Source: Candidatus Eisenbergiella stercoravium | GTDB taxonomy: Bacteria > Bacillota > Clostridia > Lachnospirales > Lachnospiraceae | Direction: 5' to 3' | Length of the DNA stretch: 64,000 nucleotides | NCBI GenBank assembly: GCA_019113175.1 | Contig: DXHY01000059.1 | Coordinates: forward strand, 1-64,000 | In this document: in pieces, positions 32,137-40,874 of the stretch | How positions within the stretch are numbered: position 1 is the first letter of the stretch | How the letters are laid out: the number at the start of each line of letters is the position of its first letter | Program-made: the position numbers and the translations under genes | The notes under the pieces: model-generated | What the model was told of the DNA's origin: nothing | Databases searched by the model: none | What the model saw: only the letters and a program-made list of their open reading frames with translations

Positions 32137-35100
32137 TCATGCTTCCAGCTGCCCGTAATCCTTCTTTTCAAATTCCTGGATGGAGATGCTCTTCTTGTTG
32201 GGGTTGGCGAACACGAAGGTCTTGTCCACGTTCTCCAGGTAGTTCTGGATCTTGTCGTTGGTGGCGCTGATGATGGCCTGGAAGCCCAGGCCCCGGATCA
32301 GCTCGATACAGCTTGCCACCTTTTCCGCGTCCATCTTGGAAAAGGCCTCGTCCAGCACCACCAGACGGATGGTGGGCCGGCGTGCGGCGCCGGGGGAGGT
32401 GCTGATGTGGTAGGCCTGGGCAAAGCTGGCAAGAAGGGCCACATACAGGGGGTTCTGCCCCTCGCCGCCGGAGTTTTTGCGGATCATCTTGCTTAAGTCG
32501 ATCACCAGACGGTCGTCCCCTTCCACGATCTGTTCCATTTCAAAGGAAAGGTATGTGCGGTAGTCGGAATACTTTTCCATGTTCCGCTTCGCTTCCTCCT
32601 GCTGCTTCGCGTCCGCGGTCTGAGGCGGAAGGAACATGCGGATCAGATCGTTCATCAGCGCGCCGTATTTCTTTTCATGATCCATGGAAAACAGATCCAT
32701 TTGCCGGTCCATGGAGCCGGAAAGGGCGGACGGGTCGATTTCCAGGGATTCGTCCATGAACATGTCGTAGTATGCGCCGTCCGGCCCGCGGTTTCTGGAA
32801 ATGCGGAACTGGTAGCGGTCCTTTCCGAAGTTCAGGCTGCGCAGGATCCGGTTCAGCTCATCGCGGCGCAGGAAGGCCTCCTTGATGGCGCTGCGGATTT
32901 TGTAAATGAAGTCCTCCCGGAAATGCTCCACGGCGATCTTCGCCTGTTTTTCCGCAATTTTCTCATATTCCTGGATCTGCTCGCAGGAAAGGCGGGTCAG
33001 AAGCTCCTGATAGTCCGTATTGTCCGCCGCGCTGGCAGAAAAGTCCCTTCCCGGATGCTTTCTCAGATAATCGCTTCTTAAGTCCACCAGCCTGTTTTTC
33101 TTTTCTTCCAGAAGCTGTCCGGCATTCTCCCGCTCCTCTCCGGTCCGGCGAAGAAGGGCATCGAAGGAGGGATTTTTCAGGCCGGAAAACCAGCCGTCAA
33201 AGGCTTCCTCCCAGTTTTTGCTGGAAACCAGCCCCTTCTGACCGGAAAGGAGGGCTTCGCTTTTCTCCAGATAATCCTGGCGGTCCTTCTCCATTTTCCG
33301 GTTCTGGTCATGGATCTTAAGCTTGACAGCGTCGATTTCCCGCTCAAGCGCCCTCTGTTTCCCGTCCACCGTGGAGAGCTGTTCCTTCAGCGCCTCCACC
33401 GTGCCTTCTCCCACCTCGGAAAGCTTTTGGTCCAGGCGGGCGAGCTGTTCTTCCTTTCTGCGTTTTTCCTGCACATCGGCAAAGAGCTCCAGATAGGTTT
33501 CCGCCGGGTCCGAAAGGGCCTCCAGCCCAAGCAGACGGGCGGCCTGCTGTGCCTCTTTCCCCCTCTCTTCCAACGCTTTCTGCAGGCCGGCAAGCTGTTC
33601 CGACAGCTCCTTCTGCCTTCTTTTCATGCTCTTTTCTCCGATGAAGGCCCGTTTCGTATACTGCTCCGGATTCAGACGGCGCAGCTGAAAGTTCTGATAG
33701 AGCAGGCAGTCCGCGGTCACGCCCACCCGGCACTGGCGGAGCTGCTCGATGGATTCACATTTGATCACATTTCCCAGCAGAAAATTCACATAGTTTTTCA
33801 CATATTTTTCCCGGCACTCCACCTCTTCGGCGAGGGAGCCGGAACGGGCAGAAAAGTCCTGTTCCGAGAGCTTTCCCGTATCCGCAAGGGCAACATGGGA
33901 AAAACGGGCGGCATCCAGACCTTCGTAAGCCTCCATCGCCTGGGCCGCGAAAGCGGGCTCCACCATCAGGGTCAGCTTGTTCCAGCCGAGGTAGCCTTCC
34001 AGGGCGTTTCTCCATTTTTCATTCCGGATATCCAGAAGGTCGGCAAGAACACGCACCGGCACATTTTTTCCCGTGCGTTCGTACAGACTCTTCTGAATCT
34101 GGATCCTGGCCTCCTCCAGCGCTTTAGGATAGGCCTTCTTTCCCATCTGCAGCTCTTTTAAATCACGCTCCAGAAGCGCAGCCTCCTTCTGCAGACTCCG
34201 TTTTTCCGATGCCGCCTCCTGGCGCTGGTGCTCCGCCTCGTCCCGAAGCCCTCCCAGCTCCTTTTTCAGGCGAAGCAGACCTTCTCCGGTGATCTCCCCC
34301 TTCCGGAAAGCGTCGATATCCCACAGGGCCTGATTGGATATGCTCTCTTCCTCTTCCCAGGCGGCAAGGCTTTCGCAGAGAGCGTTTTTTCTGCGTTCGC
34401 TGCGCTGCAGAAGCTCCAGGTTTTCCGCCAGATCCCTGCGTTTGGCCTCCAGCTCACCGTATCCACTCTGCAGGATCTCCCGGTTGATCTCCTCATGCTC
34501 CTGCGAAAGAGCTTCCTTCTGCCGGTTCAGGGCTTCCAGCGTGTTCTCCATGGTCTGAAGATCCTGCTTTCCAGTCTCCATCCGCGCTTCCAGCAGGGAA
34601 ATCTGCTCCTGCATCTGCATCAGGGTCAGCCGGTCCGTCCGGTAGCGGAGGCTTCCCAGCAGATCCTCCTGGGCGCGTACGGCTTCGTAGCCGTCCTGAA
34701 TTGCCTGCAGCTGTCCGATCTCCTCCGCCGTGTCCTCGATCCGCTGGCGCATGCGTCCGTAGAGGATCACGCTCTCCTGCATATCCTCGATGTGGATGTC
34801 CTGCTCCGTACAGATATATTCCTTTACGAAATCCTCCAGATGGATGTTCATGCGGAAGGGTATGGCGCGTTTGAACAGTCTGGGGAATTTTTCCATGTCC
34901 AGGCCGCCCAGATACACGTCGTACAGGTTCCTGCGGAACCGTTCGTTATTTGAGGTGGAAAACCATTCGTCCTTCGCAAAATTCCGGTTCATCCACGTCT
35001 TCAGTTCTGTGGTAGACATGGCGCGTACCTCTCCGGTATTTTTTTTCACCGAAAGCGCGCGGCCTTCCGACGTAGCGGACGAAAGCCCGTTCCGGCCTGC

Positions 35101-35619
35101 CGCGTTTGCCGCGGCTTCGTATGCTTCCGATTCCGGCTCAGCCAGATCCAGGCTCATCTGTCCACCCACCCGGTAAAAATGCTCCGGCAGGCCGCCCTTA
35201 TGCCAGAAAAATAAGCGGGTGATCTCATTGGTCGCCGTTTCCACATCAAAGACCACGCCGATGCATTCCTTTTCCCCGGAGGCGGTCTGAGTGAGCTCCA
35301 TGGCGATGGTGGTGGAAAAATTCCGGTTCCGCTTGTACCTGGCCTGATTATTTTCTCCAATGTTGATCATGCCCCGCAGGTATTCGATCAGGCTGCGGTC
35401 GGAATCATCGGCGGCCGCTTTGTTGAAAAAGCCTCTTCCATCCGTGTTTGCATAGAGCAGAATCTGCAGTGCGTCGATCACCGTGGACTTGCCGCTTCCG
35501 GAATGTCCGGTGAAAAAGTTGATGCTCTGATTCAGCTCCAGCACCTTCGCGTCGATATAATGCCAGTTATTCAGGACGATCCGGGTGACCGCCTTGAAGG
35601 CCTGATTCTCATTCTGCAT
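32137..35619 (-). CDS. jetC: JetC/MksB-like SMC ATPase
   Basis: A 1160-residue SMC-like ATPase. Walker A GHSGSGKST lies at residues 38-46, long coiled coils rich in Glu, Gln, Arg and Leu fill the middle with a central hinge-like globular part, and the C-terminal head has NSGGEGQNPLY (signature) and LVVLDEAFSKMD (Walker B). In Wadjet the JetABC motor extrudes DNA loops and JetD cuts circular plasmids; MksBEF is the related chromosome condensin. Start ATG 35619 has AGGAG upstream and overlaps jetB by 11 bases; the ORF to 35763 is the jetB tail read in another frame. No jetD follows. Confidence 0.85.
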   Translation of the reverse strand: MQNENQAFKAVTRIVLNNWHYIDAKVLELNQSINFFTGHSGSGKSTVIDALQILLYANTDGRGFFNKAAADDSDRSLIEYLRGMINIGENNQARYKRNRNFSTTIAMELTQTASGEKECIGVVFDVETATNEITRLFFWHKGGLPEHFYRVGGQMSLDLAEPESEAYEAAANAAGRNGLSSATSEGRALSVKKNTGEVRAMSTTELKTWMNRNFAKDEWFSTSNNERFRRNLYDVYLGGLDMEKFPRLFKRAIPFRMNIHLEDFVKEYICTEQDIHIEDMQESVILYGRMRQRIEDTAEEIGQLQAIQDGYEAVRAQEDLLGSLRYRTDRLTLMQMQEQISLLEARMETGKQDLQTMENTLEALNRQKEALSQEHEEINREILQSGYGELEAKRRDLAENLELLQRSERRKNALCESLAAWEEEESISNQALWDIDAFRKGEITGEGLLRLKKELGGLRDEAEHQRQEAASEKRSLQKEAALLERDLKELQMGKKAYPKALEEARIQIQKSLYERTGKNVPVRVLADLLDIRNEKWRNALEGYLGWNKLTLMVEPAFAAQAMEAYEGLDAARFSHVALADTGKLSEQDFSARSGSLAEEVECREKYVKNYVNFLLGNVIKCESIEQLRQCRVGVTADCLLYQNFQLRRLNPEQYTKRAFIGEKSMKRRQKELSEQLAGLQKALEERGKEAQQAARLLGLEALSDPAETYLELFADVQEKRRKEEQLARLDQKLSEVGEGTVEALKEQLSTVDGKQRALEREIDAVKLKIHDQNRKMEKDRQDYLEKSEALLSGQKGLVSSKNWEEAFDGWFSGLKNPSFDALLRRTGEERENAGQLLEEKKNRLVDLRSDYLRKHPGRDFSASAADNTDYQELLTRLSCEQIQEYEKIAEKQAKIAVEHFREDFIYKIRSAIKEAFLRRDELNRILRSLNFGKDRYQFRISRNRGPDGAYYDMFMDESLEIDPSALSGSMDRQMDLFSMDHEKKYGALMNDLIRMFLPPQTADAKQQEEAKRNMEKYSDYRTYLSFEMEQIVEGDDRLVIDLSKMIRKNSGGEGQNPLYVALLASFAQAYHISTSPGAARRPTIRLVVLDEAFSKMDAEKVASCIELIRGLGFQAIISATNDKIQNYLENVDKTFVFANPNKKSISIQEFEKKDYGQLEA

Positions 35620-36361
35620 TTCTGGTTTCTCCTTCTTCCTGTGCTTTTGGGCTCTCCGGATATATGCCGGCGGCGTCCTCCGCCGGATCGTCGTCTGCCG
35701 CAACTGTTTCTTCTGCCGCGGCTGTTTCTTCTGCCGCGGCTGTTCCCTCCGCCGCGGCATCATCCTGTCCCGCCTCTTCGCCGAACACGGCGAGAAGCTT
35801 TTTAATATCCTCGCGCATCAGCAGCAGATTGATGCAGGGATAGATGAGGATCCGGGTGCCTTCGTTCAGCTCCTCCAGCGCGTCCAGCGGTTCGATCATC
35901 TGATATTTTTTCAGAATGGCAAACGCCCGCCTGATCTCCGAAATCGAGGACAGACTTCTGGTGAGCCGGAATTCCCCGGCTCTCGCAGAAAGCGCGCCAA
36001 AGGTGGTGATGATGTTCACGCTGGAGGAGACCGCCGCCATCTGTTCGTCATAGATCAGCTTCAGCAGAAGCAGATAGATGGTTGCCAGCTTGGGAAGCCG
36101 TTCTCCCAGCAGGGTCTGTCCCTGGATATAGATGGCGCCGAGTTCCGTATTTCTCTCAATAAGAATCCCCGCCACATCCAGATAATCCTTCAGAAATTCC
36201 ATGTGCTGCTCACAGAAATAGTAGTCCTGATTGAGGACGAGCCGCCCCGCCCTTTTATCATATTTTCTTTCCAGCAGAAAGGTCTGGCGGTAGAGCTGGC
36301 TGAGCACGTCCTGCATCCGCTCCTGATCCGCGCTGGAAAGCTGGCTGATATATTCAAGCAT
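35609..36361 (-). CDS. jetB: JetB/MksE-like (DUF4194) subunit
   Basis: A 250-residue KITE-type subunit that binds the kleisin JetA. It opens MLEYISQLSSADQERMQDVL, with winged-helix-like segments (VNIITTFGALSARAGEFRLT, RRAFAILKKYQMIEPLD). The last 50 residues are low-complexity Ala/Glu repeats (AAAEETAAAEETVAA), an unusual tail that probably varies between strains. ATG 36361 follows GGAGGTAAAA, two bases after jetA. Confidence 0.82.
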   Translation of the reverse strand: MLEYISQLSSADQERMQDVLSQLYRQTFLLERKYDKRAGRLVLNQDYYFCEQHMEFLKDYLDVAGILIERNTELGAIYIQGQTLLGERLPKLATIYLLLLKLIYDEQMAAVSSSVNIITTFGALSARAGEFRLTRSLSSISEIRRAFAILKKYQMIEPLDALEELNEGTRILIYPCINLLLMREDIKKLLAVFGEEAGQDDAAAEGTAAAEETAAAEETVAADDDPAEDAAGIYPESPKAQEEGETRNAE

Positions 36362-36363
36362 TT

Positions 36364-37848
36364 TTACCTCCGTTCTCTTTCCACAAACATCATGGCCGGC
36401 CAGGTATAGGGGCCGCGTTTCACCTGATACCCCGCCTCCAGAACCTCGAACCTTCCATCTCTGCGGATGCTCAAATCATAGGCCAGAATCAGCTTTTCAA
36501 AGTCCTCGTCCGATTCCACCGAAAGCAGTCCGGTATCCAGACAGCCGTTCTCCATGTGTTCCTCGATATATTCCTCCACCTGCGCGCGGGTAAAACGGTG
36601 GTGGATCCGGTTAAGCTTCAGGATTTCCTCCCTGGAAAGCTCCGGATCCTTTTCCTCCGGTTCCAGTTCCTTCATGAAATTTCTTCTGCGCCGTCCCCGG
36701 TAAATGGCGTTTTCTCCCAGCACGTCCCAGGAGGCCAGGTTCATTTTGCCGGCGGTCAGGCGAAGCCTGCGCTCCACCTCCGCCTCTTCCTCCGGCTCTC
36801 CCAGCCGGTTTAAAAGCTGGATCAGCAGGCCGTGCCGGTCGCTCTCCCCGCTCAGCAGATAGTTCAGACGGCTCAGAGTGGCCCGGATATATTTGCTGTG
36901 CTCCCGGTCCAGGCTGGCAATGCGCCGCTCGATCATCTCAAACCCCCGTTCGATCTGATCAATCAGATCCAGCACATCCTCGTCCCCGCGGGCTGTGCGC
37001 CTTGTCCAGAACGGAGCATTTTCCGTTCCGCCCTCTTCCGCGTCAGAGCGGCGCACATCCTCCCGTTGATCTTCACGGGCCTTCTGCTCCTTGCGGACCC
37101 GCTCCACCCAGGCAGTATCCTCCCGCATTTCCTGCAGCCATCTGCGGATGTCCGTCTTATAAATGTAGAAATTGTCGCTGGTTTTCAGGATGTGATATTT
37201 TCGCTCCACCACCTCTTCCACGTAGCCTTTCAGATGCTCCCGCAGAAGCTCTCCGTAATTCTGCTTTTCCAGAAGCCTGGCAAAAAAGCGGTCCATGTTG
37301 TGGAGCATGTCCTGCAGCGCCCGGTTCAGCTTTCTGGTGTTGACCAGGGCGGTCCGCAGCATGGACAGGTTCATGCGCGCATCATTTTTAAAAGAAAAAA
37401 GTGTGGCGTATACGTTCTGAATATAAATCTGGGTGTCCTCCTCCGGTTCGCTGGCGAGACGCTCAAAGGCCTCTATCATCACGGAGGCATAATCCGGAAT
37501 GACAATGTTTGCCGTCATGGCGGCATAATCCTCCACCCGGCGCAGCCAGCCAAACCGCAGAAGGCGGTTCAGTATCCGCCTGGGCGCCGTCTCCTGAGCC
37601 TCCTCATCCGTTTCCTCTTCCTCCCGCTTCAGCCCGTGTCCCGTCTGGGCGCACAGATCGGAGAGCACCTGCAGGCAGGCCTCCCGGCTCAGGAAGTAAT
37701 TATTATACTGATACTCGTCGTTCACGGCGAGCAGCGCTTCTATGTAAACATCCCGGTTTACGGACCGGAACAGGCTCCAGAAAGAAGCCGGGATTTCATA
37801 ATAAAACTGCAAAAGTTCTGTCCTCTCATTCTGCCGCTCTTTCGGCAC
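36364..37848 (-). CDS. jetA: JetA/MksF-like kleisin (DUF5716 type)
   Basis: A 494-residue subunit of the JetABC complex. The N-terminal FYYEIPASFWSLFRSVNRDV and the central helical part (LVNTRKLNRALQDMLHNMDR) fit the JetA family found with DUF4194 and SbcC-like ATPases. It starts at GTG 37848, overlapping the stop TAG of the GTPase fusion gene by one base, so it may be translated by coupling. Order jetA-jetB-jetC is standard. The shared operon with a translational GTPase is unusual. Confidence 0.8.
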   Translation of the reverse strand: MPKERQNERTELLQFYYEIPASFWSLFRSVNRDVYIEALLAVNDEYQYNNYFLSREACLQVLSDLCAQTGHGLKREEEETDEEAQETAPRRILNRLLRFGWLRRVEDYAAMTANIVIPDYASVMIEAFERLASEPEEDTQIYIQNVYATLFSFKNDARMNLSMLRTALVNTRKLNRALQDMLHNMDRFFARLLEKQNYGELLREHLKGYVEEVVERKYHILKTSDNFYIYKTDIRRWLQEMREDTAWVERVRKEQKAREDQREDVRRSDAEEGGTENAPFWTRRTARGDEDVLDLIDQIERGFEMIERRIASLDREHSKYIRATLSRLNYLLSGESDRHGLLIQLLNRLGEPEEEAEVERRLRLTAGKMNLASWDVLGENAIYRGRRRRNFMKELEPEEKDPELSREEILKLNRIHHRFTRAQVEEYIEEHMENGCLDTGLLSVESDEDFEKLILAYDLSIRRDGRFEVLEAGYQVKRGPYTWPAMMFVERERR

Positions 37849-40712
37849 TATCTCTTCGCACCGTCCGTCTGCCCTCCGGCTTCCGTCCGGTCGGCCATTT
37901 CCGCAAGCTGTTTCTTCTGCTCCTCTGACAGGGAATCCAGAAGATAATTTTTCTGCGTCTTCTGGTTCTCCAGATAATCTCCCCGGAGCCGCTCCGAGGC
38001 CAGGCGGATTTCTTCCTTCAGATCTCTGGCCGAAAGCAGACGGCAGCCCTGTCCGCGGATGATGATCTGCTCCAGTCCGTCCGAGGTGGCCACGGTGATA
38101 TCATACTTCGCCCCGTTTTCATGGGTGAACTTCTCGATGTACTGATCCGCCGTTTCCGCCTCCTTCGTATAGACCACATGGATGTTATGGTAATTCAGAA
38201 CCTCCGTCTCATGGCCCTGTACCCGGTAGGCATCGAACACCACGATCACCTGACAGCCCGCCGCGCCCTGATAGTTGCACAGAATATCCTGCAGCAGGCC
38301 GCGGGCACCGTCCACGTTCCTCTCTGCCAGCTCCCGAAGCTCCTCCCAGGCAAAAATGATGTTGTAGCCATCCACCAGAAGGTACCGGTCCCGGCGCCGG
38401 GAAGGCCCGGAAACAGTCTGTGCGTCGCTCCCGTACACCCTGCGGCCGGAATGATAACGGTTCCAGCCGTCCTTCCTTGGAACCGATTTGTCCCGTTTGT
38501 TGGCTCCATAGGTGCGGGCAAGAATCTCATCGATTTCCTCCGTTCCCACCCAGACCTCTTCCCTCTTCCCGTCGTTCTTCCTGGAAACGATCTGGCGGGA
38601 GCGGCCGTTCTGTCCTCCCGCGCCGTCCGCCGGATTTCCGTTTCCCGACGTTCCCGGCAAACCGGCAGAGAAATACGGATCGTTCTCATCACAAAGCCCT
38701 TCCTCCGTCTCATCTCCCGTCCAGGAAAAAGGAAGATGCATATAGTCCGGCACCCGGTCCCAGGGCACCACAAAACCGGAACCATGGGAGCAGAACACGG
38801 AATCCGCCGGATTGTCCACATCTCTGACCGGATCATAGCCGATGCGCTCCATCACCTCCGCCGTGTTGTGGCAGGGCTCATAGCCCTTCAGGGTGACAAA
38901 AAGTCTGCCGTTTCCCCGGCTGTAGGCGGCTACCTCTTTCTGATAGTCCTGCATTTCAGAAGCGGGGACGCTTCCCGTCAGAACGGCCGTCTCCCCATTG
39001 TTTTCCGGCGTTCCGAACGTGCCGTGCATCCGCTCGATGTCCGTCATTGCCCGGCCGATCAGGCTGGACGGGATCTCCAGCCGGAAATCATACCAGGGCT
39101 CCAGCAACACGCAGTCCGCCTGCATCAGTCCCTGGCGCACCGCCCGGTAGGTGGCCTGCCGGAAGTCTCCTCCCTCCGTGTGCTTCAGATGGGCGCGGCC
39201 CGAAAGCAGAGTGATTTTCAGATCCGTGACTGCCGCTCCCGTCAGAACGCCGGGATGTTCCCTTTCCTTCAGATGGGTCAGCACCAGCCTCTGCCAGTTC
39301 CGGTCCAACACATCCTCACTGCAGGCGGAAGCCACCGTCAGCCCGCTTCCCGGCTCTCCCGGCTCCAGCAGCAGATGCACCTCCGCATAGTGCCTCAGCG
39401 GCTCAAAATGCCCCACTCCCTCTACCGTATTAGCAATCGTTTCTTTGTAAACAATATTTCCTGTTCCGAAGGACACCTCTACGCCGAAGCGTTCCCGGAT
39501 CAGGTGCTTTAAAATCTCTGTCTGTACCTCTCCCATGACCTGCGCATGGATTTCCTGCAGCGCTTCATTCCATACGATATGAAGCTGCGGCTCTTCCTCC
39601 TCCAGCTGCCGCAGCTTCGGCAGCAGCACGGCTGCCTCACAGCCGGGGGGAAGCTCGATCTGATAAGTCAGAACCGGCTGCAGAAGCGGCATGCTCCCTT
39701 CCCGCTCCCGTCCAAGGCCCTCTCCCGGATGCGTCCGGGTCAGACCGGTAACTGCACAGACCTCTCCCGCCTCCGCTTCCCCGGCCAGCTCATATTTTTC
39801 TCCGGAATAGATGCGGATCTGGTTGACCTTTTCTTCCCATGCCTCTTCCGCCTGTCCGCCCGTCAGCATGGTTTTCACCTTCAGGCTTCCTCCCGTGATT
39901 TTCATCCAGGTCAGCCGGTTTCCCTGAACGTCCCTGGTGATCTTATAGATCCTCGCGCCGAATTCCTCCGGCCAGACACGCGCCGGAAGCCACCTCTCCA
40001 GCCCGTCCAGCAGCTCCGAAACGCCCTCCAGCTTCAGGGCGGAGCCAAAATAGCAGGGGAACAGGCTTCTTTTCTCAATCAGCTCACGGATCGTTTCTTC
40101 CTCCACCCGCCCCATTTCCAGAAAGCTTTCCAGCGCTTCCTCCGAATCTATCGCACAAGTGGCGATTTCCTCGTAAAATACGGAATCCTCACCGGCAGAA
40201 AAGTCCACGCAGCCCTCGTCCAGCCCCGCCTTCAGTTCCGCCAGAAGAGAAGCCCGGTCACAGCCCGGCTGATCCATCTTATTGACAAAAAGGAAGGTGG
40301 GAATCCCGTAACGCTTCAGCAGATACCAGAGAGTTCTGGTATGCCCCTGAATCCCGTCCGCACCGCTGATGACCAGCACAGCCGCATCCAGCACCTGCAG
40401 GGTGCGTTCCATCTCCGCCGAGAAATCCACATGCCCCGGCGTGTCCACAAGGGTAACCGCCAGATCCTTCCAGCGAAATCTCGCCTGCTTGGAAAAAATG
40501 GTGATTCCCCGTTCCCGTTCCAGCTCATAGTTATCCAGAAAGGCATCCCGGTTGTCCACCCGCCCCGCTTTCCGGATGCTCCCGCTCAGATAGAGGAGCG
40601 CTTCCGACAGGGTGGTCTTTCCTGCGTCAACATGGGCGACTATGCCGATACAGCTCTTTCGGGAAGGCTCCTGCGTTTTATTTTCTTTACTGTTTTCAGC
40701 CGTATTTTCCAC
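37848..40712 (-). CDS. EF-G/TetM-like translational GTPase fused to YacP/Rae1-like NYN nuclease domain
   Basis: A 954-residue fusion. G motifs: AHVDAGKTT (about 26-34), ERERGITIFS, DTPGHVDF, NKMDQPG and the SALK loop. Elongation-factor domains II-V follow (for example EVSFGTGNIVYKETIANTVE). A low-complexity Gly/Arg-rich linker leads to residues 776-925, a NYN domain of YacP type: LVDGYNIIFAWEELRE, VDGARGLLQDIL, VVFDAYR, TADQYIEKF and VATSDGLEQ keep the acidic residues. B. subtilis YacP (Rae1) cuts mRNA in the ribosomal A site. I infer a ribosome-visiting GTPase that positions an mRNA nuclease. GTG 40712 follows AGAAAGAGG. Confidence 0.85.
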   Translation of the reverse strand: MENTAENSKENKTQEPSRKSCIGIVAHVDAGKTTLSEALLYLSGSIRKAGRVDNRDAFLDNYELERERGITIFSKQARFRWKDLAVTLVDTPGHVDFSAEMERTLQVLDAAVLVISGADGIQGHTRTLWYLLKRYGIPTFLFVNKMDQPGCDRASLLAELKAGLDEGCVDFSAGEDSVFYEEIATCAIDSEEALESFLEMGRVEEETIRELIEKRSLFPCYFGSALKLEGVSELLDGLERWLPARVWPEEFGARIYKITRDVQGNRLTWMKITGGSLKVKTMLTGGQAEEAWEEKVNQIRIYSGEKYELAGEAEAGEVCAVTGLTRTHPGEGLGREREGSMPLLQPVLTYQIELPPGCEAAVLLPKLRQLEEEEPQLHIVWNEALQEIHAQVMGEVQTEILKHLIRERFGVEVSFGTGNIVYKETIANTVEGVGHFEPLRHYAEVHLLLEPGEPGSGLTVASACSEDVLDRNWQRLVLTHLKEREHPGVLTGAAVTDLKITLLSGRAHLKHTEGGDFRQATYRAVRQGLMQADCVLLEPWYDFRLEIPSSLIGRAMTDIERMHGTFGTPENNGETAVLTGSVPASEMQDYQKEVAAYSRGNGRLFVTLKGYEPCHNTAEVMERIGYDPVRDVDNPADSVFCSHGSGFVVPWDRVPDYMHLPFSWTGDETEEGLCDENDPYFSAGLPGTSGNGNPADGAGGQNGRSRQIVSRKNDGKREEVWVGTEEIDEILARTYGANKRDKSVPRKDGWNRYHSGRRVYGSDAQTVSGPSRRRDRYLLVDGYNIIFAWEELRELAERNVDGARGLLQDILCNYQGAAGCQVIVVFDAYRVQGHETEVLNYHNIHVVYTKEAETADQYIEKFTHENGAKYDITVATSDGLEQIIIRGQGCRLLSARDLKEEIRLASERLRGDYLENQKTQKNYLLDSLSEEQKKQLAEMADRTEAGGQTDGAKR

Positions 40713-40874
40713 GAAAATACCTCTTTCTGTGCTAAAATAATACGATCATGGTGCCAGGGTCAGAAGGTATTCTGCCCCTGAACGTCATACTGCCTATCAT
40801 AACACAAAAAGAGGTATAAGTCGATAAATTGAATTTCACGAATCATATATTCCAGTATATTTTCATACCTTATC

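Noticed and set aside
38121-39512. 463-residue plus-strand protein
   Set aside because: Antisense shadow of the GTPase fusion gene; no ribosome site and no recognisable motif.
37848-40712. Acquired tetracycline-resistance gene (tetM/tetW type)
   Set aside because: The C-terminal NYN nuclease domain, operon link to jetA and chromosome-like composition argue for a native translation-factor relative.
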